Source: Acanthaster planci (Eukaryota; Echinodermata; Asteroidea; Valvatida; Acanthasteridae). Taken from it: a DNA stretch of 64,000 nucleotides. The notes under the pieces were generated by a model. It ran no database searches. It worked only from the letters and a program-made list of their open reading frames with translations, and had not been told where the DNA came from. A program made the position numbers and the translations under genes. Of this stretch, positions 48,700-61,200 are shown one piece after another. Every line of letters starts with the position of its first letter. The first letter of the stretch is position 1. The stretch covers positions 1,537,838 to 1,601,837 of the forward strand of contig NW_019091358.1 in NCBI RefSeq assembly GCF_001949145.1. Reading direction: 5' to 3'.

Positions 48700-51600
48700 G
48701 GCAAAGGGTCAGTGTCACTGAGAAATGGACTGGTGTTTGAAAAAAAAATTATTTGGAGAATAATAATTGTAAATACTTATATATACTAATATGCTTACGT
48801 CTAGGGAAACAAGATATCTGTCGTAACAATTTGATGGTAGTCGTTGCTAGCCCAGGTTAATGTCTTTCGTGAACCCGGGATTCTTGGGTTCGGCAGCTTT
48901 TCCATCCAGTAAGCCCCAGAGTTAATCCACATGAATCAGATGATGTGACCACAGAAGGATCATTTCACGCCTCGCTTGTTTATTCGTTATGATGTTGCAG
49001 AAAAGTCATTATTGTCGTACACACTGTGTCTAGTCGTGTCCTGAAGTGGAATTTGGTGTGAAAAATTAGTGCACGTTTTCATATTCATGCGAGTAAATTC
49101 TCGACATCCCAGGCCCAAAAAGCAATGGCACTTAGAATTGTTACATGTTTTTGTTAAAGCCTGTGGCTGCAAATATTTTGTTCTAGCTCCTTTCACTTCT
49201 ATGATCAAATCAATCCACTGAATTTTTGGCTCTTCTTTAGCATTTGAATAATCGGTGTCTAACCAAAGACAATATTTTCCTAAAGTCTAATTTTAAAGTG
49301 AATGTTTTGATGATGCTAGCCAATTCAGTATTTCATCATTAAAAAAAATTTACTTTGAAGATACTAACCAAAAAGTGTACGCCCAATCCATCTTAAATTT
49401 ACGTGCATCGTTTTACATTTCAAAACTTCAGCATTGAGGGCAAGAGGAATATCTGAGGAGAGACGACTTTATCAATAATGTCGTTTAAAGAAACAATGCA
49501 ATTAAATGGTGTGTGTTTAAAATGTGTTTAAAAATCTTCTGCCATGAAACCTGTTTGAAATCTTTTTTAGAGTTATATGAGCTGTTAAGTGCACTTTCTT
49601 GAAACATATAAGAATTGGCCAAGCTTTTCCAGACAAGTGAGGGTGATATTAGAGTAAAGTTCAGTTTGCATGTTGTTATGTTCAAATGTTGAACTGCATA
49701 TTTGCTCACTCTCGGTAGAGGGAGTGGCCTCTCCTGGCGAGTCCATTGGGGCTAATTAACATGTTACTTTTTTTTAAGTCCAAATTCCACGACTACTTAT
49801 CATATCCTACCCCTGAACATGCTGAAAAGCCTGGTTTAGTCATCTTACAGCCAGGGCCTCCCCTAGCGAGAATAAATGCAAAAAACCCAGAGGGCCTTGA
49901 GCCAGCCTCCAGGCAATTCCCATAGGACTGTGTGCTAATGGGTCCCTTGTGCACAACCTAATGGGCTGTTTACAAAACGGTGCCTGGGGCAGGCAGTGGA
50001 ATGTTCCGTATCAGTGACAGCTGTCTGGAACTTGTCGGAGGCCTCTGTCAGCTGTCTTTGAAGTGTTATTTTTGTTGGGGGGGGGTGTGTGGTGGTGGTA
50101 TGGCTTGGCTGGCTCATGGCGAGGGAGCCCCCCCTTCAAATCCGGTTAGCCTGGGAAAACGCCCCCCCCGCGGTACTGTGATGTACATTTGGTAAGTTTT
50201 GGTGGTTTGTAAGATCTGTAGAGGCTATGGGACAACCTCTAAAGCATTAATATACCTTCAGGACGGACTCGGGTGGACTCAGGGCTCTGCAAACCGGAAA
50301 AATGCAATGGACTCAACGAAAGAGGCCGTCCCCTGAACCATGTAGGTTTGACCTTGAGAATGCGTCGCAGGGTTAAAACATTTCTTAAGACTAACCAAAG
50401 GTTACTGATGGCTTATTGCCATATACTGTACATGTACTAACACAACTATAATTGTTCGTGGAAAATGGTAGTTTCGAAAGCCAAGTAAAACAACGAAAAT
50501 CTAGCAGTTTTTCCTGCAGCAATTTATGCAACTGTGCCTTGGATTACATCACAGTTTTGGATATATAAATTCATACTAGCATAAAACCTCAGGCCCCAAA
50601 ATACTTGAAAACAAAACAAAACAAAACAAATAGAAAATTTAAAATAAGGTTTATGGAAACACAGATGTGTAAATCCAAGGATTTTAGTAGAGATTTCTAT
50701 TACTGTACATGGTCCCTTCAATTAAAGATTATGATACAGTATGAGAACAGGTAGAAAAGTATTGTAATCATTCTCTTCGGATAGAAATGATTTTATAGTC
50801 AAGTCAAAATGACCCCCTGCACGCCATACTGAAAGTTCTACGAAAATCTGTGAATTGGAAAGTTGTCTAATTTGCATGATATGCAACTTTTATGCAGTAT
50901 GTTATCTCAGAAGTGCACCTGTCCTTTTCACTTACCATGAAAATATGGGTGTGAAAACCTGATATATTTGAACCGATTGCTTAGATGTGAAGTTACAGTG
51001 AAAACAGGTTCATGTATTTCTTTTAATGGCAGAAGCTAATTTGCATAGTCTGCAAATTGGACTATTTTCCCATGCTAGGATTTTGTAGGACTTTTAGTAT
51101 GGTGTTTAAGGGATCCTTCTGAAATGCTCTGCAGTGAAATAAATTCTTTTGCAAGTAGCAGTGGGCTCTCCCAAAAAATCTCCTAGTTTGACAGGATTAT
51201 TAAAGTTTAGCTACAATGTACACATAGCCTACATGCACTGTCTGCCCCGTTAAAAAGGTACAAAAATATGATGGGCCTATTAACATTGCCAGAACAATTG
51301 TCGTGTCTGGATTGAGGCAAAGTTGCAAAAATAGGCTACTTTCAGTGCAGGGTCTGTTGCATCAAACAAATTAGAGAATGTATTAAACTCATTAGAAAAT
51401 GAACGCCCTGCTTGGATTGAGGCAAGTTGTAAAATACTTTCCAGTCCACTGTCCACCCTCATAAAAATGGATGCAGTAACACAAAACCTATTTAGAGATT
51501 GACTGCTCTCCTTTGATTGAGGTGAGTTATAAATACTTTCCAAGGCTCGGTCCACTCTCATGATTTGGTGTAATAACATTGTTGTTTCTTTTGCAAGTGA

Positions 51601-53640
51601 TCGCTTTCCATGGATAGAGCGAAATTGTTAATACTTAATAGGTCCACCCCCATCAAATGGATGCTAAACATATTTGACCTTGCCATGGTATGCAAAGCTC
51701 CACCGACTTCCTGCCTCATCCCTGTGTGCCTCATTTTAAGCCTGTAAGATCAGCAGATGAGCTTCACCACCCTTGATAGCTAGATTCAACTAACCATATG
51801 CGAATACGTTCCACAACCACATTAGACTGGACTTGTTCTTGTAATAATGAGCATAAGCCGCCTCATTTTGTGTGATCAATAATTGAGGGGTTCTATACAT
51901 GTACAGCATCCAGTTGTACGCGGAGTTGGAGGCCGTTAGGTCACAGTAAAGTATTGAGTATTGTATTGTATTGTTTTGCATTGCATTTTTCGTTTTGTAT
52001 TTTTTTGTGTGTTATGCCAAATAAATAATAACACCACGTGTCTGCACTGGTTTACATAAAATGTCAATTGATGGTTTTCATAACTTACATGGTTTTTAAA
52101 GAGGACACCCCTGGCTTGATCATACCTTTTATATGTTTGTTTTTGGCAATCTGGAGATATGCCCCAATAATCAAAATCTAGCTTGTGTTTACTTTTAAGT
52201 CCGGTGCTTTCTTTTCTGATATCAGCTCGACAGTTTGATTTCAAGGGTGATACTGACAATACTATGCATTGAAACACGCCAAAGACGAGCCCCGTTTTCT
52301 CTGACAAGTGGCAGAAACTCAAGGCACATCAATAACAAATAGGTTGTAATAATATCAACATGCCAAGATAACACCAATTAACATTTTATTCTTATATTTG
52401 GGTCATTCTATAAATTTAGGGTGCTAAGTGTGACATTGCCGTCCCTGTTACACCTGTACCTCTGACATGTATACCATCTGACATGTTTGACAAGGGATGT
52501 ATCACTTTGGTTTCAAACTATTGTTATTTGTTTGGCAGGTACATGTACTTTGCATTACTTATTCAATCTTGGAATTAAACAATGACTTTTAAACGTTAAA
52601 AATCATTTGCCAGATGTAACAGGGACTCCAAATTTATAGAGTGACCCATTTACAGTTTTAGCTTGATCCACTTTTGTCAGGGACACACTGCGCTTCCCTC
52701 TCTTCACATGAAAAATTCTTTTGCCCGTTCCTTACGTCTTTTTTTTGCTGTGATCTGTAATTGAGAGCTCTGGGCTTCTCACAGAACCTAGCACCTGGAG
52801 AACTGCACTGTGTGAAGGTGGCGTTGTGTTTACCGTAAAGCATGCAGTGAACTTTGAAGACATTTTGGAAATGACTGCAAAAAAAGAAATGGATCAACGA
52901 AGTCAGTTGAGTATTTCTTGGAGATGTTTGTTTCTTTGGTAATCAGCTTGGGGAATAAACTTCTTTTCATTTCTGCATTTTTCGTATCATTAGAATTGGG
53001 GAAGAAGGAATCGCAAGTATTAGGTACGTCTTTGAGATGTGGTGATGCTGAGAGAGGGCACCGGACACAACCAAAGATAAACTACTCAGGACAGGAAAAA
53101 GTGAATGTTTTGTGATTGTGTATTAAAATTGCCGTAGTTGACAAAAGTTGTTCTCGTTTAGCATTGAAGGATTCCTTTTTGTTGTGATGTTGGAAAAGGT
53201 TTTGCTTGTGGCCCAAGCTTGGGTGAATCAAAGTTTTTTCTACTGTTATCCTAATGTTGGCTTCATACATTGGCATTAAGAAATGCTCAGAAATCGTTTA
53301 AGTTGTTTATATTATTATTATTCTTGCCCTAAGAACCACGGTTTTGCATGATCAAACTGAGGTGTAAAGAGAACATTACCTGAGTAGCCAGTGTTTATGT
53401 TCTGGCAGCAAAGTAAAATTGTAGGAAAGCTAAGGAGAGTTTGGCCAATTGATCATTTTCTTTCCTTAACTATTTGATCTTTCATTTCTTTTAATAACAG
53501 ACTACAAAGAGGCAAGTAATTAGTATTGACTCTGTTTCGGTTAAGAATGAATAAACCAGGGTATTGCAGTATCATCAGCTCACATCTTCATTTGCTTCCT
53601 GTATTTGCTTTGCAGTGTTCAGGCGCTTCTCCTTGAGCGT
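48700..53640. other. Gene-poor region downstream of Tudor exon 23
   Basis: No exon here meets the standard used upstream. A weak candidate after CTTCTCACAG at about 52789 reads NLAPGELHCVKVALCL and could start another Tudor module, with a GTAAAG donor 50 bases on. It lacks the flanking context to be called. A minisatellite lies at 51311-51672. Confidence 0.4.
51311..51672. repeat. Degenerate minisatellite, unit about 100 bases, 3.5 copies
   Basis: Units begin at about 51311 (ATTGAGGCAAAG), 51416 (ATTGAGGCAAG), 51516 (ATTGAGGTGAG) and 51614 (ATAGAGCGAAA), giving periods of about 105, 100 and 98. Each carries a variant of AATACTTTCCAGTCCAC. Confidence 0.7.
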
Positions 53641-54630
53641 GAACACTTACGCTGAACGTCGCATATCCGTCAAAATCGCCCCCGGGCGATTATGACGGCC
53701 GAACGCAACGCACACGTGTGCTATGTGAATGGAGTCGATTTTTGTGTCCGTGAAAGTGGAAGGCATGAACGCATCGTGAACGCCACGCACCCCAAAAAAG
53801 GACATTCATAAGGCGCCTCTACTCAGTTAACCGCATTTCTAGCGACGAATCCAGTAGCCATGATTTTACTGGTTATTCATTGTGGTCAAAATCATTGCCG
53901 TTATTAAATGAGTGTCGTCCTAGAGTTGAATACGTATTTAATTTAGCAGTTTGGAGGAAGAAAACAGCTATATAGATTTTATATATGGGTACCTTCAATA
54001 AAAGTAGCTTATGCACCCCAACACTTACTCAATATTTAAAAATATAATCGTGAAAATGATGGGAGTCCTGAGTGGGTCCATCGTATCTGGTGCACAAGTG
54101 TTGTGAGTGGTCATATACAAAAACAAAGGTGAAAACGGGCTGCAAAATACTGGAATTTTAGAACGTCCCATAATTTTGTACAGAGCTGAAATTCTGAGTA
54201 AATATCAAAACCCAGACGCTGAAATCAACTGAAATACTGATTTTTCACACCTCTGTGTGTAAAAGTACCTGCGAGTGAATTTCTGGCAACATTAACTGTC
54301 GGGCTGATATGGTTGGATCTGTGACTGCCTTCTCACTGGGCGTGCGACTGCCAGGCTTACAAATAGTCCGGATGCCACACCCGATGATTTTGACTACTCT
54401 ACGAATCCAGGGTCCGGTATCACCCAGTGTCCACGTGACCAAGACTGGAGGATTTTTTTCCAGAAATAGCCGAAATGTTTCGAAGTCGTCCCGTTTATAT
54501 TCGGCACGCTCGGATGGTACCGTTGATGTTCGGTTATTCCCAGCCGGGTAGGTAGGCTAGCTGTTGAACGTAAACTCCTGTATCCTAATGGCAACAGTTG
54601 ATCCTACAATATTTGATTTTATACACTGAA

Positions 54631-54765
54631 ATCGAAGGTCGCCTTGGCCAAAATGCAGAAAATAAGTTTCTTCGATCAATGCAGGCTTTGTGCCTGAAGC
54701 GTGCCCTCAGTGGGGATACACTTGCTGTATCGCCCACTGGATATGGGAAAAGCATTTTTTTTTAG
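54631..54765 (+). pseudogene. RecQ-helicase-like fragment (Walker A)
   Basis: One frame reads FLRSMQALCLKRALSGDTLA followed by VSPTGYGKSIFF and a TAG. The motif 'sGxDxLaxxPTGyGKS' is motif I of RecQ-type helicases. The stop right after the ATP-binding loop and the absence of later helicase motifs show a fragment. It lies just upstream of the retrotransposon. Confidence 0.6.
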
Positions 54766-55320
54766 ATGTTGCCACTGATGAATTCGAAACTTGTGACCCT
54801 TGACCCTCGCGTCATATCTATTTATGTCCGTGGGTGATGCCTGACCTAAGATTTTTTTATCAAGAGTTGTTAGGGAATCTTTGGGCAGGGAACCAGACTA
54901 GCTTACAACTGGACGTGAAATTGCCTTGTTGAATGTGTGGTTGCTGAGCTTACGAGGAGGTTGCCCTTCGGAAGAGTGGTTTCGATTTTAATTGGGTTTT
55001 ATCTGTCAAAATCAGCTTTTTACTCGCTCATCCACTAAACTTGTTTACTGTTACTGCTGTTTGAATCATTTTTACCTCCTATTGTTTACATTTCGATAGT
55101 TTTTATTGGACTCGTTTGTGATTTTTGAAGTTTAATCATGTATGGAACTCAGTGTTGTCATCCTTGATACCGCCATGTTCGGGCACGAGAACAACTGGCA
55201 ACGTCGCAACCGTAGAACCAGAGTTGGTTCTGTTTTCTGTGGGGCCTTAAACTATACTCCATTTACACCAGCCAGGACAGCTCATTTGACAGCAGACTCA
55301 TATGGTAAGAGATATCCTTA

Positions 55321-55418
55321 TTTTTCTACTCAACAGTCCTTTGTTGGCCTATACATGTCGAAACACAATAAAGTGTCTCGACATGTGTAGGCCAACAAGG
55401 GACTGTTGCGTGGAAAAA
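55321..55418. repeat. Near-perfect hairpin: 46-base arms around an AATAAA loop
   Basis: The left arm is 55321-55366, the loop AATAAA is 55367-55372 and the right arm is 55373-55418. The arms differ at 5 of 46 positions, and three of the five would be G-U pairs in RNA. It sits just before the retrotransposon frame bearing the 2A-like motif. Confidence 0.9.
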
Positions 55419-55552
55419 AATCGGTCTACATTATTTACTACTTTTGTGCCAAGCGACCTGAATTTAGTCAAGGACTGATTCGTATAAGTGCCGTTTTATC
55501 TGTGTCACCCACAAAGATGAGTACAATTGTACTCATGACTTTGTTTGCAGAG

Positions 55553-55576
55553 GACATTGAAATCAATCCTGGGCCT
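55553..55576 (+). other. 2A-like ribosome-skipping motif in the retrotransposon
   Basis: The peptide DIEINPGP fits the D-[VI]-E-x-N-P-G-P consensus, and a hydrophobic stretch (STIVLMTLF) precedes it as in active 2A sequences. Such motifs are known at the N-terminus of non-LTR retrotransposon proteins in sea urchin. The frame stops at 55621, so it is probably not functional here. Confidence 0.75.
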
Positions 55577-56908
55577 GTTAAGCAGGGTAGAAAACCAAGA
55601 TTGGCCATGTGGAATTTGTGATTGTGCTGTTAGGTCGTTCGACAAAGTTGTGACGTGATAGATGCCAACTGTGGATCCACAATAGTTGCTCAGGAATCTC
55701 AGACGCTAGCTACGCGTCCTATCAAAACCTGGAGAGTTTCACTTGGATGTGTCCTTGTGAGGTGTTACGTTTTGAAGATTCCTTTTTCTCAGATGAGACC
55801 CTTATCGAGCAGGATTCACTTAATCCTTCAAGCATAGAAGAAGTTGTTGGAAATTGCAGAGACCCGGTACCTGGAAAAGTAACCAGTAAACCCTCCAGAT
55901 TTTCCAGTCCTGTGAAAGGGAGACAGAACTACTGGTAATAAAAATACTCGTAGGCCTACATATATCAAGGTAGCTGTCATGAATTGGAGTATCCGTAGTA
56001 AAGCACACCTCCTGGCATCGTTTATTAATACTGAAGATCGGGATGTATTGATAGGAGTTGAATCTTGGCTAAATGACTCGATACACTCTTCAGAAATTTT
56101 CCCACCCTATTCACTGTTTTCTCGTCAGGATAGGGTACGGAGAGATGGCGGTGGTGTGTTCATCGCAGTCAAGGATACAATACCTCCTACCGAAAGGAAA
56201 GATTTCAAGGTTGATAAATGTGAATTACTTTGGTGCCAGTTATCTCTGATATCAAAGAAAATGAACAAGTCATCATTGGAGCCTTTTATCAACCTCCGAT
56301 GAGAGTGCACTACAGGGCCTGTATGATGGAGACTTGATATGATGTGGCATCCTGACGGCATTGTACACCTAATTGGCAGTTAATAATTAAAGATTGTTGA
56401 TTTAACAAACCACTATCATTTGGAACAGAAGGTTTTCGACTGGGAAAGATCGATCTTCTGGGACAGAAAATATCTTGGATCTGTTGTTCACGTCCAGGCC
56501 TGTGCCTCTGCAAAATGTCCGAGCACACTCTCGAACCAGTGATCACTGTGTTGTAAATTGTTGCTGACATAGTGGTTGCACACCCCACTTTACCAAACCA
56601 CCAAGGAACATATTAAAATGGAAGAATGACGATACAGAAAAATTCAGGGAAGCAGCTGCGGACTTGCAGAAGTCCTTTACGGAAAAAACTCCAACTTCCC
56701 AGTCTATGGAGACTAACTGATGGTACTTTAAAGATAGACTTGCAAAAATCATCAACCATCTAGTTCCACAGAAAACTGATATAGAGCAAAGTACGACCAC
56801 CATGGCTCATCCTCTACACTTAACAAGGAAAAAGGAGACCCAGTATGTTCGAGCAAAGGAAAGTGGCAACCCTTGGAAATATCTTGAAGTGGGAGTGCTT
56901 AGACAAAA

Positions 56909-57230
56909 ATTGACCTGATCATGATGACGTCATCAGGTGACAAGTCGCGTAATATTAAAGGTGCACTCTTAAAGGCACTATAGCAGAATCTCTTGAAGTA
57001 CCTGCCCGATTGGGTTCAAACCTTGCAGATATTTTGAAACGAGAATGCCTTAGAGGAACATTGACCTGAGGGGATGATGACGTCATCATGTGACAAGTCC
57101 CGTGACATTCAAGATGCACTCTTCAAAGCCCACTATATCTCCTGAAGTAAATGCCCCGTCAGGTTGCAACAAATACATGTAACTAGGAAAGGAAGTATTA
57201 TAGACGAAAACTGACCTCATGTGATCGCAG
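56909..57230. repeat. Tandem repeat, period about 150 bases, inside the retrotransposon
   Basis: Units start at 56909 (ATTGACCTGATCATGATGAC), 57060 (ATTGACCTGAGGGGATGATG) and 57210 (ACTGACCTCATG, partial). The first two carry the palindrome GATGACGTCATC, GACAAGTC and GTGCACTCTT/ATGCACTCTT. It separates the endonuclease and reverse-transcriptase parts. Confidence 0.75.
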
Positions 57231-58260
57231 CATCGTGCATTTATATTCCAACAATCACTTGATACCGGGTCATTACCAACAGACTGGAAATTGGCTAACA
57301 TTACCCCTTTATTAAAAAAAGGTTCATCATCAAACCCAGCAAACTATCGGCCTATCTCTCTGAAATCTGCTTCTTGTGAGATACAGGAGCATATTGTTAT
57401 ATCTTTGACAGTCATCTCATGGAACATCTTGAACATCATCAAATTCTTGTTGAAAATCAACATGCTTTCTGCAAGAGCATCCAGCTTATTTTAACTATAC
57501 GTGACTTGGCTAGAAATCATAATAGCAATGTCACCACTGATTTGGCCGTCTTGACTTTGCTAAAGCCTTTGACGTGTCACATCAAACAAATTTTGCATAA
57601 GCTTGGCGGTTATGGAGTTGGAGGAAAATAAAAGCTGGATTTCAGCATTCCTTGGTATCGCCCTCAACGTGTAACGGTTAACGGTTAATCGTCAGTGTGG
57701 CATCCTGTAATTAGTGGATTCCCCCAAAGAACAGTACTTGGGTCTCACCTATTCCTCCTATTTATAAATGACACTTGTAAGGCAGTAGGGGCTGGAAGTG
57801 TTATCAGGCTGTTTGCAGACGACTGCTTGATCTACAGGAGCATAACCTCCGCTGCAGATAAAAAGCTTTTCCAGAATGATCTGAATTACCTTGAAAAAAT
57901 GGGCTGGCATCTGTATTGGGGCATGTGTTTCAACATAAGCAAGTGCAAAACCATGCGTGTAACACGAAAGAAAAAACCTGGTGCAATGTCTTACACCATT
58001 TCCGGTGAACCTCTTAAACCAAAGATGTCACTTACTTAATCATTCAACATGGTCTTTTAGTTGGGAGACGCAAACGCATCACATAGTCACCAAAGCACCA
58101 AGAGCTCTGAATTTCATAGGGCGTAAGTTCCAGATCCATGAAAGAGAAGCTTTACCTGACACTTGTACGACCACACTTCGAATAATTATAGTGTTGCTGC
58201 TTGGTACTGACTGTATGTGAGGATTGCCTGAACAGAGGAGGATGGAAGATGTTCAAGTTC

Positions 58261-61200
58261 AGTGTGCTCCATGTTTCCACTTGAGTGCACTTTATTTTGT
58301 ACTTGCGGAATGGTGACTATGTCTTCAAATGGTAAGTTGCAATTACAACGCTTGACTGTGCAGCCAGATATGTTTGAGAAGCAATTCAGTTAAGTTTTTG
58401 ACCATAATGAGTAATCTTTGTAATGTACTGAAGGATGAATTCGCAGCTGTATTTTGATAGTGTACTTTTTATAGGGGCATAATTTTTCAGTTCATGGGCT
58501 TACGTTCTTATCAATTTGTAATTGCCCTGTGCATGACAGACTTATGCCACGGCAAATAGATTGCTACAACGTTAGTGTATATAAATAGTAGATTTATGCA
58601 CCGCATAAACAGTATCTTGATCTGAAGAAAGTGCACTGGTTTGGTGAAAGGCTAATGACATCATAGCCTCTTTTATTTATTTATTTATTTTTTTTGGTAC
58701 ATATTTTCATAATTGATCATAGTTGATTTGTTTTCTGTTTTATATTGTACATAGCGGAACACCCCTGGCAACGTAAATGGTTTCACCGTAAAAATGGAAT
58801 AATGACATTATTTGTCAATGGGTGCATTGACAAACCACCTTGAAAACGCACGGGTGACCTGAAGTGCTTTTGTTTTTTTATTGAAGAACTGTCCTCCTAT
58901 TGCCAAACGTGATATTAATTGGATTGATAAAACGTCATGATGTCTCACCGCTTGTTACATGTAGTGAAGTAGACATGACGTTTGCTGGATGTCTCTGGAT
59001 GACGACACACTGAGAAAACGATAATCTCATGATGTCGTCATCCAAGTTTTAGGATGTCGTCATCCTATAATAAATTATCAGAGGATGTCATCATTCAACT
59101 TTCATGATGTTGTCATCTCTTGATAAATTATCTCCAGAGTCATCATCCAACTTTTACGATATCGTCATCCTGTAATAAATTAGCTCAGGATGTCGACATC
59201 TTGCCTCTCCTTATCCCGAGAAAAATATGTCAGGATCTCAACATGGATCTCTGGATGGCAGTTCCAGAGCTCTGTATATGGTGACTAGTACCAATTTTCG
59301 TGAGACCCCTGGTCCAGCAGGTGAAGATCGGCCAGTAAAGCTCAGTTTCGGCGCAATCGGTCGAGAATTGGAAAAATCAGAGACAATCGACACTCAAATT
59401 TAACCAGATGCATTGCAACACGGCATGAGCCTGGACACCTTTGATTGATCTCTTCGAGAAGGACCATGGCCGTACCCATTGGGTGTGAGCTTTCCTTCCC
59501 ATTCCAATACCAGGTAGAGGGCCGTGTGAGGCCAGAGTACCTGACTGCAACTTTTCCTCCTCAAGAGAGGCTCCCCAAGGCCCATTGGTGCTGTGGCGTT
59601 ATTCCCTGAATGCCCGGTCTTCGTCCTCGAGACGCCTAGGCTCCACATGCAAGGGAGAAGCCAGCATTCGTAATGACCTTGTAACATAGATTTAGTCAGT
59701 GTTTTTTTTTTGGGGGGGGTGATTTTGTTAGTTTTTGTTTTTGTGAGTTAGTACAGAATTAATTTTGGAAACTGGTTGATTTAAGGAGTGGAACAGAATT
59801 GAACTGAATTGAATTGAACACTTCTGAGTGTCATTTGTAAGTAGTGTATATACATATACTACTAGTGTAAATACAAGAGTATTAATCTTCTCGATGGTCT
59901 CTTCTTTTCAATCATTTGGTTGTTCCTCACATTGAGTTAATATCTGAACCTGGAGTCATCACTGCAACAAATAGTTACCGGTATAGGAGTGATATACATT
60001 GCGCATAGTGCTGATTTCCTACAAAACCACTCTTTTCACGATATTGTTAAAAAGCACGTATATAGCAGCTTTTAAAATGATTGGATTAGTCACCAATTTG
60101 TGTAGTTATTTCAAACATGTGTATGTGTGTATGTGTACACGAGCATATTGATGTAAAATTCACATTCAGCGTTTGGGATAAAAATAATAATATGAAGCTG
60201 TGATTTAACCACCCAATTTTTCGAGCAGCACATGTATCACGTACGTGTGCCATTTTGAATGGTGCCTAATTTCGTTACTGGCGCGTGTAGCTGAAGGATG
60301 CGTTCTACGTTGGATACCTCCTAGTTACAGTAATTATTGATGTTGTACGTTCGCCCGTATCGATTGCTGTCCATTTTGCCTCCACAAGACTACTCATTTC
60401 ATGAAATGTACCCCGATTGCTCATGAAGAGTTCTTATATAGCAATTTTCAAAAATCCTATAAGACTTGTCTTTCTGTTTCGTCAACGGTTTAAATTTTGC
60501 GAGTGAAATTTTAAAACTGACCAGTGCATGATGAATGGGACTTGGGCTTTTCGCGCTGATGGTGATACAATACAGCAAGCAGTAGACAGAGATACTTGAT
60601 TGAAACGAGCCCTCACTGGTGGTCTGGTACAGCTTTGGTAATTCAAGACGTCCGGTCCACCACTATTTCCATACGTGCCATCTTACGCATAATATTGCTA
60701 TAATGTTTCAGCTAGGGAAAACATTTGCTGCCGGCGCACTTCGTGATTGTCGACATTTTACGGTTTGTTTAATCTGTGTAGAGATTCTGATATCAGCAAT
60801 GACATGGCTTAAGCTATTTAATCATGTACCCATGATACAGGCAGTTTACTCGTCAGGAGATTATTTGTCCACATAGGGACCAGTTAAAAGGGATTAGGCT
60901 GAGTCCATAGAATTACATTTAAGATTGGGAATTCAAGGTGGGATGTTATCGGTGGTTTCATGTGTATAAGCTTTGTGACTATTGAGGCAAACGTCCAATT
61001 AATTTATAAATTGAAGCTTATGATGTGATGAAGAGAATTCAGGGCGATCAGGACATATAGAAAAAACAATTTTCCAGTAGGCCCCTAAGTCATTTCTTCA
61101 TAATACATGAGTGCCTGCTATAAACATACATAAGTCCTCGTATTTGCGCAGAAATGGGCAACGTCTCCCACATTTTCACTCCCACATGTAAGTACATGTA

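Larger units (their letters stand above)
55400..58260 (+). mobile_element. Decayed APE-type non-LTR retrotransposon (CR1/L2-like)
   Basis: Ordered remnants in changing frames: a 2A-like DIEINPGP at 55553-55576; a PHD-like cysteine cluster (CGICDC near 55612, CD near 55651, WxCPCE near 55742); an apurinic-type endonuclease start (about 55979-56302, with RSKAHLLASF, GVESWL, GGGVFIAV); and a reverse transcriptase in pieces (57270-58200, with ANITPLLKKG, NPANYRPISL, GFPQRTVLGS and the catalytic FADD at 57812-57823). Frameshifts, stops and a tandem insertion at 56909-57230 show it is dead. The 5' end may lie further upstream, near 54.9 kb. Confidence 0.85.

Noticed and set aside
50605-50630. (CAAAA)n short repeat.
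   Set aside because: An ordinary microsatellite with no evidence of function.
59400-59687. 95-codon minus-strand frame in a GC-richer patch.
   Set aside because: No family recognised and no flanking gene structure; possibly part of a repeat. Noted in the region entry only.
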